NCBI GenBank assembly: GCA_019694395.1 | Contig: JAIBCC010000010.1 | Span: forward strand, 62,001-126,000 | DNA length: 64,000 bases | Direction: 5' to 3' | Source: Pyrinomonadaceae bacterium | GTDB taxonomy: Bacteria; Acidobacteriota; Blastocatellia; Pyrinomonadales; Pyrinomonadaceae | Shown here: in pieces, positions 17,440 to 25,205 of the stretch | How the letters are laid out: every line of letters begins with the position of its first letter | How positions within the stretch are numbered: position 1 is the stretch's first letter | The notes under the pieces: generated by a model | Databases searched by the model: none | Seen by the model: the letters and a program-made list of their open reading frames with translations, nothing else | What the model was told of the DNA's origin: nothing | Program-made: the position numbers and the translations under genes

Positions 17440-19017
17440 ATGAGGTTAAAAGCAATGGTTCAGTTTCCTTTCCAATCGAAACGGATTTTCCGTTTTACTT
17501 GGATTAGCATTATTTTATTGGTTTTATCTGCTTTGGTTTTTGCCGGAGATGAAGTTCGGCAAATTGACGTGCCGAATTCTAAAGACTTAATCAAACAAGC
17601 CGAAAAACATATTCGCAAAGGAAATTTTTCTGACGCTGAAAAGATTTTGCAGAATGTGATTGAAAAAGATTCTACCAATTCTAAAGCAAAATTAATTTTA
17701 AGCTACATCTATCTTAAGCAGCGAAAATTAGCAGATTCTTACAAGCTTTCTTTTGAAGTAGCTAAAGTTGAGGCTCAAAATGCCAGAGCCTTTTCTTTGG
17801 TTGGATTAGCTTTGCTTAATAACGGAAACTTTACAGATGCCAAAATGATTTTGAATCGGGCTTATACCATTGATAAAACTGAACCATTATCCTGGTATGG
17901 CTACGGAATGCTCAGTTTTTATGAGAATCGGATTAATGAAGGACTAAATGCTTTAGAGCGGGCAGAATTTTTAGATCCTGATGATTATGACATTGTCTTT
18001 TCGTATGCACAGGTTTTGGCTCGTGCCGAAAAGTATAAAGAAGCAGCGGAAGAATATAACAAATTCCTTTTAATTTCTCCGAAAAATGATTTTGATCGAC
18101 GTAACCGTATTAAAGGACTAATTGAATTTTTACGTTATTTAGGTAATAAACAAGAACTCTATAGAGTAGATTCAAATGTCAAAAAAACAATTGTTCCGCT
18201 TGAATTAATGCGGGATCGTCCGATTATTGAAGTTAAAATCAACGGCAAAGAGGATAAATTACGTTTTGTTTTAGATACCGGATCGGGAATTTCTGTTATT
18301 TCCGAAGAAACAGCCAAAAGGATGAAGATCAAGCCGATTTCCAAAGGCGGCACTGCCAGAGCTGTTGGCGGGGACGGAAAATTTGAGATCATTTACGGTT
18401 TTTTAGATGCCGTTAACATTGGTGATTCCAGAGTAAGGAATGTTCCGGTTTACATCAGAAGATTTCATGATGACGGCGAACGGGTTGACGGCTATATCGG
18501 TTTATCTTTGATTTCAAAATTCCTGACGACAGTTGATTATGGAGCTTCGACTTTTACCTTGGTAAAGAAGAGTAATGAAACGTTGGCAAATTTTGAAAAC
18601 GAAGCCATTGCATTGCCCTTAAGACTGACTTCAAGCGGATTCTTAAGTGGCGAAGTTCAACTTTCGGGACTGGAATCGCCCTTAAATTTTATTGTTGACA
18701 CAGGTGCCAGTATTTCGGTGATTTCTTCGGATATTGCAAATACGAGAGAGATGAGTCAATTTTCAGTTCAAGAAAAAATGCGCGTTATCGGCGCGGCGGG
18801 CATCACCGAAAATGTTTCTTCGTATATTCTGCCAAAAGTTACTTTCGGCACTCACAGCAGAGAACGGGTTAAAGCAATTGCTTTGGATCTGGATGTCATT
18901 AACGAAGCATCAGGGTTTGAACAAGCCGGAATTTTAGGCGGAAACTTTCTGAAAAATTACCGTTTGACTTTTGATTTCCAAAATTCAAAAGTGACCTTTG
19001 TGCCGGTCAAAAATTAG
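17440..19017 (+). CDS. Exported TPR protein with two retropepsin-like aspartyl protease domains
   Basis: A 525-residue protein. A hydrophobic segment (about residues 18-35, ending VFAGD) is a signal peptide or anchor. TPR-type helices fill about 45-225. Two retroviral-type aspartyl protease modules follow: FVLDTGSGISVIS with Asp279 and FIVDTGASISVIS with Asp420. One retropepsin monomer carries one DTG, so this chain could form the complete two-Asp active site alone. GGAG lies 5 bases before the chosen ATG. Function is unknown; quality control or processing of envelope proteins is plausible. Confidence 0.82.
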   Translation: MRLKAMVQFPFQSKRIFRFTWISIILLVLSALVFAGDEVRQIDVPNSKDLIKQAEKHIRKGNFSDAEKILQNVIEKDSTNSKAKLILSYIYLKQRKLADSYKLSFEVAKVEAQNARAFSLVGLALLNNGNFTDAKMILNRAYTIDKTEPLSWYGYGMLSFYENRINEGLNALERAEFLDPDDYDIVFSYAQVLARAEKYKEAAEEYNKFLLISPKNDFDRRNRIKGLIEFLRYLGNKQELYRVDSNVKKTIVPLELMRDRPIIEVKINGKEDKLRFVLDTGSGISVISEETAKRMKIKPISKGGTARAVGGDGKFEIIYGFLDAVNIGDSRVRNVPVYIRRFHDDGERVDGYIGLSLISKFLTTVDYGASTFTLVKKSNETLANFENEAIALPLRLTSSGFLSGEVQLSGLESPLNFIVDTGASISVISSDIANTREMSQFSVQEKMRVIGAAGITENVSSYILPKVTFGTHSRERVKAIALDLDVINEASGFEQAGILGGNFLKNYRLTFDFQNSKVTFVPVKN

Positions 19018-19090
19018 TCTCAAAAGAAATATAAAATTGCCCGTTGGTCGTGTAGAATATTTATACGGCAACGGGCTAAAATATTGGAAG

Positions 19091-19552
19091 ATGAAATTAA
19101 GTTTGTATTTGGAAACCTCCGTTATCGGAGCATATTTAGACAACGGGGAGCCTTTTCGACGCGATTTGACGATTCGTTGGTGGGAACACGAACTCTTTGA
19201 GTATCAGCCTTTTGTCTCGATTTTGGTGCAGCGTGAACTTGAAAGATGCCCGGAACCTCATCGAACAGGGTATTTAAAATTGATCAAACCGTTGGAAAAA
19301 ATCGAATTAGCCGAAGAGGTTTCAATCTTAGCCGAAGGCTATATCACACGCGGAATTTTTCAGCGAAAATTTATGGCAGATGCGATTCACGTGGCACTTG
19401 CTTCATTTCATAAAATTGATTATTTAGTAACCTGGAATTTCGGCTATTTGGCAAATGTCCGTCGCCAGGCGCGAATCCGTCTTTTTAATACTGCGGCAGG
19501 TTTTTTTGTGCCGACTATTGTTACGCCTGAATTTTTGGTTCACACTCCATAA
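19091..19552 (+). CDS. PIN-domain protein (VapC-like)
   Basis: A 153-residue PIN-like protein, a fold mostly found in RNases and in VapC toxins. KLSLYLETSVIGAYLD forms the first strand and carries the first acidic residue. MADAIHVALASFHKIDYLVTWNFGYLAN matches the central acidic motif and following strand. The ATG at 19091 is chosen because it begins at the first strand; a longer version from 18998 would overlap the protease gene. A small acidic protein follows 44 bp downstream and may be the antitoxin. Confidence 0.75.
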   Translation: MKLSLYLETSVIGAYLDNGEPFRRDLTIRWWEHELFEYQPFVSILVQRELERCPEPHRTGYLKLIKPLEKIELAEEVSILAEGYITRGIFQRKFMADAIHVALASFHKIDYLVTWNFGYLANVRRQARIRLFNTAAGFFVPTIVTPEFLVHTP

Positions 19553-19596
19553 ACTAATTGACCATTCACGATTTAAGATTTACGATTAATTTAGAT

Positions 19597-19812
19597 ATGT
19601 ATCGTCGCCCGAAATTTTTAGAAGTATTGCACGAAATCCGGGAGGAAATGTCGCGCGAAGCTGATTATGATGTTGATTTATTTGCTGAATTAGCCCGAAC
19701 CGGAGAGTTCAAGGGACAAAAGTTAGAAGCCGAAAATGAAAAGATGATGACAATTGAAACCGTAGTTGATTTAGCTGCAGTGGAAAATCAAAAATCAAAG
19801 ATCAAAAATTAA
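19597..19812 (+). CDS. Small protein, candidate antitoxin to the PIN-domain protein
   Basis: A 71-residue, charged, helix-rich protein. The core (RRPKFLEVLHEIREEMSREADYDVDLFAELAR) resembles small proteins found next to PIN genes, but I recognise no named antitoxin family. Gene order is toxin first, the reverse of most VapBC pairs. The last residues (ENQKSKIKN) are encoded by an AATCAAA heptamer repeat, so the original stop was probably further upstream. The gap 19553-19596 has degraded repeat sequence (CACGATTTAAGATTTACGATT). Confidence 0.55.
   Translation: MYRRPKFLEVLHEIREEMSREADYDVDLFAELARTGEFKGQKLEAENEKMMTIETVVDLAAVENQKSKIKN
19786..19806. repeat. AATCAAA heptamer tandem repeat (3 units)
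   Basis: Units AATCAAA, AATCAAA, GATCAAA run head to tail and form the final codons of the small gene at 19597. The same heptamer family appears at 38641-38675 and, as AATCCAAA-type units, at 56082-56116. Confidence 0.75.
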
Positions 19813-19815
19813 CCT

Positions 19816-20601
19816 ATGGATATTGTTTTTGAGGCAATTGGTTTGGAAATTCCTAACGAAAAAGCTTTTAACAATTTAGCCGAAGACGTTAAAAAACGCG
19901 GGGAAGCCTCGCATTTAACGCGCAAGAAAGGTGTGCTTCACGGGCGTTGCTGGCGGATGGGCGAAGGTTTAGAGGTTTGGACCGTGCTTTATGAAGCCGA
20001 AAGCGGAGAAGTTTTTCATGCCGATTGCCGTCCGGGTTTTCGGGCTAAATTCAGACAAAGAATAAATCCGTGGCTGATGACCGAATTTGACGAAGAAGGC
20101 GAAGCTCTGATTCACGGATTCATTGAAGATACAGAAACCGAAGTTTTATTTGAACTGCAAAATTTAACCGAAGTCAGCGCGAAAAACTTTCAAAATAATG
20201 TCTTGAATGTCAGTTTGTGCGGGTTGGCTTACCAAGCAGAAGTTGTCCGAAAGAGCGAAAAATATTGGAAATCTGCCACCGAAAACTCCGAAACTTCCGG
20301 TAAACCTGAAAACGATTGGACTCTGTGCGGCGAAATTCTTGCGTTTAGTTCATTGCGAAATCCTTTTTCGGGCAGCGACTTGTATTGGCTTTGTTTGGAT
20401 TTAGGAACTTTCGCGCTTGAGATTTTGGTCAATCAAAAAACGCTTCAAGCCGAGAGTTTACATATCGGTGCAATGGTCAAAGCCGATGTTTGGCTGCAAG
20501 GTCACATTATTAGCGAATCAACTATGTTTTCCCACTACGAAGGTGTTGATTATTACTGTCGCACGGTTGATTTTTGGAAAGGATTTAAACGCGAAAATTA
20601 A
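19816..20601 (+). CDS. Hypothetical protein
   Basis: A 261-residue protein of unknown family, with no signal peptide and no membrane helix, so probably cytoplasmic. It is rich in Trp, Glu and aromatic residues, with strands such as GEGLEVWTVLYEAESGEVFHADC and ADVWLQGHIISESTMF, suggesting an all-beta or OB-like fold. The ATG is 3 bp after the preceding stop. No catalytic motif is apparent. A long inverted repeat starts 3 bp after its stop. Confidence 0.65.
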   Translation: MDIVFEAIGLEIPNEKAFNNLAEDVKKRGEASHLTRKKGVLHGRCWRMGEGLEVWTVLYEAESGEVFHADCRPGFRAKFRQRINPWLMTEFDEEGEALIHGFIEDTETEVLFELQNLTEVSAKNFQNNVLNVSLCGLAYQAEVVRKSEKYWKSATENSETSGKPENDWTLCGEILAFSSLRNPFSGSDLYWLCLDLGTFALEILVNQKTLQAESLHIGAMVKADVWLQGHIISESTMFSHYEGVDYYCRTVDFWKGFKREN

Positions 20602-20604
20602 GTA

Positions 20605-20751
20605 AAGACCTTTGATTTTTGAACTTTGATCTTTGATTTCTATTTATTCGGCTTGATAACTACCTTTTCAGATTTTGAGTTAATAAATTGTATTGATTGA
20701 GCCGCAAACATTTTGGTTAATTCCAATCAAAGTTCAAAGATCAAAGGTCTT
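20605..20751. repeat. Small element bounded by 26-bp inverted repeats
   Basis: 20605-20630 (AAGACCTTTGATTTTTGAAC...) and 20726-20751 are inverse copies over 26 bases with one mismatch. They enclose about 95 bases of AT-rich sequence. The arms are made of TTTGATC/TTTGAAC heptamer-like units. The right arm ends 15 bp before the start of the lytic transglycosylase gene. Confidence 0.65.
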
Positions 20752-20766
20752 AAATCTACCCTAAAA

Positions 20767-21336
20767 ATGCGTCGTTATTTGCTTTTCATTCTTCTAATTC
20801 TACTTTTAAGTTCAGGTATTGGGCTGTATTTTTTCAATGAATATTGGATTCACCGTTACGACGAGATAATTGCCCGTCAATCAGTAATTTACCGTTTAGA
20901 CAAAAATTTAGTTTGGAGTGTGATTTACGAAGAAACCTATTTTCGGGCGTGGATGTTGGGTGCGGCGGATGAAGTCGGACTAATGCAAGTTACGCCAATC
21001 GTGGCGAAGGAATGGGCAAAAGAAACGGGGTTCAAAGAATTTGAAAAACAAACCTCTGAAAATTTAATTGAATTTTTGCGAGACCCTGAGCGAAATATTC
21101 AAATCGGTTGCTGGTATTTGGAAAAATTAGGCGAAAAATATCGTGATTTTCCGGCAGAAAAAGCAATGACTTTAGCGGCTTACAACGCCGGACCGAGTCG
21201 CGTTGAAGAATGGACGAAAGATGTTCAGCCGGAAAAGTTAAGCGAAGCCGAATTTATTGAACGCATCGGTATTTCCTCAACCAAATCTTATGTTTCTTCG
21301 ATTTTAGAACGTTATAAAAATTTGAAAAAAGAATAA
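20767..21336 (+). CDS. Lytic transglycosylase, small Slt-type
   Basis: A 189-residue membrane-anchored or exported murein lytic transglycosylase that cleaves glycan strands of peptidoglycan. Residues 3-23 form an N-terminal hydrophobic anchor. The catalytic Glu is in VIYEETYF (Glu56). GLMQVTP and AAYNAGPSRVEEW are the conserved SLT motifs. ATG 20767 is preferred; a longer version from 20713 would place repeat-derived residues before the anchor. A much larger Slt is encoded at 26399-28888. Confidence 0.88.
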   Translation: MRRYLLFILLILLLSSGIGLYFFNEYWIHRYDEIIARQSVIYRLDKNLVWSVIYEETYFRAWMLGAADEVGLMQVTPIVAKEWAKETGFKEFEKQTSENLIEFLRDPERNIQIGCWYLEKLGEKYRDFPAEKAMTLAAYNAGPSRVEEWTKDVQPEKLSEAEFIERIGISSTKSYVSSILERYKNLKKE

Positions 21337-21379
21337 TTAAACAGCAGTGAAAAGATAAAAATAAAAAGTTTCGGCAGAT

Positions 21380-21504
21380 GGAACGCCGTCCATCTTGGCG
21401 GCATACGTTGGCAACAACGTTACTGAGCTTAGCTAAACTCAACTTTGCTTAAACTTGAGTTTTCGCGCATTTGCGCTCATTGCCAGCTGGAAGCGTGGCG
21501 TTCC
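21380..21504. repeat. GGAACGCC palindromic element, copy 1
   Basis: A 125-bp non-coding element bounded by GGAACGCC (21380) and GGCGTTCC (21497-21504). It contains three internal hairpins: ACGTTG/CAACGT at 21405-21420, AACTCAA/TTGAGTT at 21436-21461, and GCGCA/TGCGC at 21465-21476. Its first 25 bases are identical to those of copy 2 at 61649, and its last 23 bases differ from that copy at three positions. It fills most of the 217-bp gap before the amidohydrolase gene. Confidence 0.8.
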
Positions 21505-21553
21505 CTTTGGAAAATAATTCTCCTGCTTATTAAATAAAATCAGTTCCGCATTT

Positions 21554-22906
21554 ATGAAAATCCTTTCGGCTGAATATGTTTTGCCGATTTCGGCAGAGCC
21601 AATCAAAAACGGCGCAGTTGCAATTGAAAATGACAAGATAACTTCAATTGGAACTTTAGCAAATCTACAAAAACAATTTCCAAACGCTTCCATCGAAAAT
21701 TTTGGCGAAGCTGTCATTATGCCGGGCTTTGTCAATTGTCATTCACACCTTGAACTTTCGATAATGCGCGGTTTTTTGGATGAGGTTGAAGCCGATTTTT
21801 TTAGATGGCTGATTAAACTTTCCGTGACCCGCGCCGAAAAATTAACTGAACAAGACATTGAAATTTCCGCTTTGCTGGGCACACTCGAAGGTTTACGCGC
21901 GGGCGTAACTTGTTTTGGAGATATCGGACGTTTTGGAAAAGCAGGTTTTGAAGCGTTAAAAAAGACTGGATTGCGCGGAGTTGTTTTTCAGGAAACCGAA
22001 TTTTCGCCGCATAATGAAAAAGCCGTAGAAGATTTTGAAAAACTGCAAGAAAAATTTCTCAATCTGAAATCTACCGAAAACGAACTTGTCAAAGTCGGCA
22101 TGTCACCGCATGCACCTTATACGGTGAGCCGCTGTTTATTTGAATTAATTACTGATTACGCATTGAGCGAAAATATCAAAATTTCAATTCACGCCGCCGA
22201 ATCGGTGACGGAAGAAGAATTGATGCTTTTCGGTTCCGGTGCAATGGCGGAATTTTATCGGGAACGCGGAATTCATTGGACTACACCGAAACTTTCGTCC
22301 ATTGAATATTTATCAGAGATCGGAGTTTTGCAAGCCAAACCGCTTCTAGCGCATTGTATTCGGACGAACGAAAGAGATTGGCATTTAATTGCCGAAAGCG
22401 GCTCAAGCGTCGCGCATTGCCCCAAATCAAATGCTAAATTCGGACACAGCGTTGCACCGTTTGAAAAGTTTTTGGATAAAAACTTACGAGTGGGTTTAGG
22501 AAGCGATTCAGTAGCGAGTAATAACACCTGCGATTTGCTGGAAGAAGGACGTTTTGCCTCATTGACGGCACGGACACGAGAAGAAAAAACGCGGCTGGTA
22601 AATGCCAAAGAAGTTGTCGAAACCATAACGCTCGGCGGTGCAAAGGCATTGCATTTGGAAAATGAAATTGGCTCGCTCGAAACTGGAAAACAAGCCGATT
22701 TAATTGTGTTGTCGCTCAAAAATGTAGCGCAGCAACCAATTCATGATATTTATGCAACTGTCTTATTTGCTTCAAATGCGAGAGATGTTTGTTTGACAAT
22801 GGTTGCCGGACAGGAAATCTATCGTGACGGCGAATCTAAAACAATTGACGAAGGCGAACTAATGGCAGAAGTTCGGATGATTGCACGAAAAATGCAAGAT
22901 TCCTGA
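21554..22906 (+). CDS. Amidohydrolase family protein (Atz/Trz-type deaminase)
   Basis: A 450-residue metal-dependent hydrolase of the cytosine-deaminase-like group. NCHSHLELS (His63, His65) gives the first metal ligands. SPHAPYTVS, IHAAES, LAHCIRTNERD and GLGSDSVASNN supply the remaining conserved His and Asp residues. Family members deaminate or dechlorinate purine-like or triazine compounds; aminodeoxyfutalosine deaminase of the futalosine menaquinone pathway is one candidate. No other mqn gene is nearby, so the substrate stays open. Confidence 0.85.
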   Translation: MKILSAEYVLPISAEPIKNGAVAIENDKITSIGTLANLQKQFPNASIENFGEAVIMPGFVNCHSHLELSIMRGFLDEVEADFFRWLIKLSVTRAEKLTEQDIEISALLGTLEGLRAGVTCFGDIGRFGKAGFEALKKTGLRGVVFQETEFSPHNEKAVEDFEKLQEKFLNLKSTENELVKVGMSPHAPYTVSRCLFELITDYALSENIKISIHAAESVTEEELMLFGSGAMAEFYRERGIHWTTPKLSSIEYLSEIGVLQAKPLLAHCIRTNERDWHLIAESGSSVAHCPKSNAKFGHSVAPFEKFLDKNLRVGLGSDSVASNNTCDLLEEGRFASLTARTREEKTRLVNAKEVVETITLGGAKALHLENEIGSLETGKQADLIVLSLKNVAQQPIHDIYATVLFASNARDVCLTMVAGQEIYRDGESKTIDEGELMAEVRMIARKMQDS

Positions 22907-22954
22907 AAAGTAAGCGTTCTAAAATTGTCTGAAAGGAAGGGCGGACGAAGGAGA

Positions 22955-22985
22955 AGTAAAAAGTAAAAAGGCAAAAGTAAAAATT
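22955..22985. repeat. GTAAAAA heptamer repeats
   Basis: The 126-bp gap 22907-23032 contains GTAAAAA, GTAAAAA, GGCAAAA, GTAAAAA in succession. It includes the 14-mer AGTAAAAAGGCAAA, which recurs inverted at 26335 and twice in tandem at 57038-57065. Confidence 0.7.
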
Positions 22986-23032
22986 AAATTTGTAAGAATT
23001 GCTTTTGCCAAAAACTTTTACTTGGTAGTTTT

Positions 23033-23890
23033 ATGAAAAATACTTTCAAAATATTTGCATTTATCTTATTAATTTTCAGTAGTTTAACTGTTTTTGGACA
23101 AAAAAAAGTGGTTTCGCCGATTAAGCCAAAGGATTTTGACGGGCTCGGTTTTAGCAAAGACATCAAAACTTTAGTAAAGGGAGCGCATTCAAAAGTTGAT
23201 AAACCTTTTGTTTTTGTGGTTCGTGACGCGAAAACCTATGCCGAATTACAAAAATTAGTTGAAGGATTACCGGAAGTTTCAACGATTGACTTTACTAAAA
23301 GTGCAGTAATCGCCGGTTTCGCGGGCGAAAAACCAACCGGAGGTTTCACCGTCGAAGTTAAAAAAACAACCAACGGCTATGGAATTGCAATTGTTGCGCC
23401 GGGAAAAGGAATGATGGTGACACAGGAAATTACAACGCCGTTCAATGTTGCCGTTGTGCCGCTTGTGCCACTCAAGGATTTATCAGTGGATTTTGCGGCT
23501 GCAAATAATAAGTTGCAAAATTTTCAGGTCAATAAAGCCGATTTTGAGTTTACGGGCGGAATTGCGGGACGCAGAACTCAATTCAAAGCAGGCGGAACTA
23601 TAAAAATATTGACTTTTGGGGATTATGTCAGTGTTTGGTTTGATTTGAAAGGCAAAGGCACTGCACAAAAACGCCGGCTTTTGACAACTGCTTCAGGAGT
23701 TTTGAAAAACGGAAATCTTACAATCGAAATAGTTGAACCGGGAAGTTTTGTCGAAATGCCGCGCCCTCCTTTTTTGGCTCAAGGAACATTAAATGAAAAG
23801 TCATTATCATTAAACTTTGAACCGACTCCAACCAATGTTGCTGACGGTTACGAAGGACGCGGAAGTTTAGAGGCGGTTCAAGTTAAGTAA
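23033..23890 (+). CDS. Exported protein with PrcB-like C-terminal domain
   Basis: A 285-residue protein with a signal peptide (residues 1-23, ending TVFG-Q). Residues about 65-155 match the PrcB_C pattern of protease-complex subunit B: VDFTKSAVIAGF-like strand, then GEKPTGGFTVEV and a PFNVAVVPL strand. PrcB assists the PrtP protease in Treponema; in other phyla the role is unknown. The remaining C-terminal ~110 residues are a second beta-rich domain. The gene is convergent with the next, 5 bp apart. Confidence 0.7.
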   Translation: MKNTFKIFAFILLIFSSLTVFGQKKVVSPIKPKDFDGLGFSKDIKTLVKGAHSKVDKPFVFVVRDAKTYAELQKLVEGLPEVSTIDFTKSAVIAGFAGEKPTGGFTVEVKKTTNGYGIAIVAPGKGMMVTQEITTPFNVAVVPLVPLKDLSVDFAAANNKLQNFQVNKADFEFTGGIAGRRTQFKAGGTIKILTFGDYVSVWFDLKGKGTAQKRRLLTTASGVLKNGNLTIEIVEPGSFVEMPRPPFLAQGTLNEKSLSLNFEPTPTNVADGYEGRGSLEAVQVK

Positions 23891-23903
23891 ATACATTACT
23901 TTT
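23885..23903. terminator. Possible short bidirectional terminator
   Basis: AAGTAA (23885-23890) pairs with TTACTT (23896-23901) across a 5-base loop, between two convergent genes whose stops are 5 bp apart. The stem is weak and the T-run is only four bases. Confidence 0.3.
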
Positions 23904-24189
23904 CAGAATTGTAATTAATATATTGATACTCTTCTGATGGAACAGCAATGTAGGAAAAAACGCAATCCCAAGCTACTCCGCATTCACGATTGGATGACCA
24001 ATTATCATCTGTTGATGGTTCGGATAAATAAGGAGTTTTTCCAACAACGAAGAATCGGTTTCCGATAATCTGAAAACTAGGAGAGACAAGCGCAATCCCT
24101 TCATTAGCCCAGTCTGCTTGAGCTAAATTGGTTGAAGCATAAAACACAACAGTTTTACCTTTAAAATCCGGTAAAGTTTCTTCAATCAT
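23896..24189 (-). CDS. Hypothetical small protein
   Basis: A 97-residue protein with no signal peptide. It begins MIEETLPDFKGKTVVFYAS and alternates strands and loops, ending in an acidic tail. The ATG at 24189 is preferred over GTG 24201 because TGAGG lies 6 bases before it, overlapping the stop of the upstream SCO gene. No recognised family. It is cotranscribed with the CusF-SCO gene. Confidence 0.6.
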   Translation of the reverse strand: MIEETLPDFKGKTVVFYASTNLAQADWANEGIALVSPSFQIIGNRFFVVGKTPYLSEPSTDDNWSSNRECGVAWDCVFSYIAVPSEEYQYINYNSEK

Positions 24190-24197
24190 AATTTTCC

Positions 24198-25079
24198 TCA
24201 CTTCAAAGTTGTTTCCAATTCCCGTAAAAGCTCATCATTTGTCCAGTCGCCGCCGGAAAACACTTTTTTGACTTTGCCGTCGGGTGCAATAACAACGGTT
24301 CGCAGCGAATGATTAAAAATTGCTTTGTTGCTGGCATCAACCTCATAACGAAGTCCGAAAAAATCAGCGATTTTACGAACGTCGGCATCGGGTGCAGTGG
24401 CTAATTGCCAAATCGTGAAATCATAATTCGGATTTTTAATGTAGGCAATCCCGTATTTTTTCAAAGTTTCGGGCGTGTCTGTCGCCGGATCAAACGAAAT
24501 ACTGAGAAGCCGCACTTTATCTTTCAAATCCGCGCTATTATTGAGTTGAATCGCCAAATCGCTAAACCGTCTTGACATCAAAATACAATATTCAGGCAAC
24601 GGACAACGTGAATAAATAAAAGTAATTGCCAGGGCTTTGCCGCGAAAATCTTTAAATGAAACCGGCTTTCCATCTTGATTGGTGAGCTTGAAATCAGGCA
24701 CTTCTTTATCAATCTGGGCAAAGTTGTCATTAATTGCAGGAATCGTTTGATTGGCAGTCGGAGCAGCAGAAATAACGACATTTTCCAGCCAATAATCGCC
24801 GTCACTATTGACAATTAATTCGGCTTTGACCTCAGAACCTTTGGTCATCGTTTGCAAAATGTCTTTGTCATAAAGCGGAAAAGGCATTGTCATTGCATCC
24901 ATATAATTTTCAACTTTTTCGTGCTGAATGGTGACCTTTTGCTTTTCCAAATCCACCGAAACCACTTTTCCTTTTAGCGGGTAGCGTTTGGCATTTGCAT
25001 CTGCCACAGGTTTTTTGATCGCAGGCTGACAACCAATAAAAAGTAAAACGGAAAATAAAATTAAAAAAAGATAACGCAT
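24198..25079 (-). CDS. Lipoprotein with CusF-like copper-binding domain and SCO1/SenC thioredoxin-like domain
   Basis: A 293-residue protein. FIGC with Cys17 is a lipobox, so it is membrane-tethered in the periplasm. Residues about 34-103 form an OB-like CusF-type domain with His53 and the Met-rich MDAMTMPF motif. Residues about 125-293 are the SCO domain used for cytochrome oxidase CuA assembly, with Cys159 and Cys165 (CPLPEYC, CX5C instead of the common CX3C) and the conserved His257. AGAGG lies 5-6 bases before ATG 25079. It likely delivers copper or reduces thiols in the envelope. Confidence 0.88.
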   Translation of the reverse strand: MRYLFLILFSVLLFIGCQPAIKKPVADANAKRYPLKGKVVSVDLEKQKVTIQHEKVENYMDAMTMPFPLYDKDILQTMTKGSEVKAELIVNSDGDYWLENVVISAAPTANQTIPAINDNFAQIDKEVPDFKLTNQDGKPVSFKDFRGKALAITFIYSRCPLPEYCILMSRRFSDLAIQLNNSADLKDKVRLLSISFDPATDTPETLKKYGIAYIKNPNYDFTIWQLATAPDADVRKIADFFGLRYEVDASNKAIFNHSLRTVVIAPDGKVKKVFSGGDWTNDELLRELETTLK

Positions 25080-25164
25080 ATAACCTCTTCGTTTGAGAAT
25101 AGTTTCACATACCATTTTGCCCGATTGTCCGAGGATTGGCAATTTACTTAAAAACCCTGAGTAA

Positions 25165-25192
25165 TTGACTGTAATGGCGAAAGTGTTAAATT
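25165..25192 (+). promoter_or_regulatory. Predicted promoter of the flippase-like gene
   Basis: TTGACT (25165-25170) and TAAATT (25187-25192) are spaced by 16 bases. The start codon at 25206 lies 14 bases after the -10, so the leader would be very short. Confidence 0.45.
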
Positions 25193-25205
25193 AGTAAGTT
25201 GCAAT

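Noticed and set aside
18998-19090. Extended N-terminus for the PIN-domain protein
   Set aside because: The added 31 residues overlap the protease gene and do not resemble the PIN family; the first strand begins at 19091.
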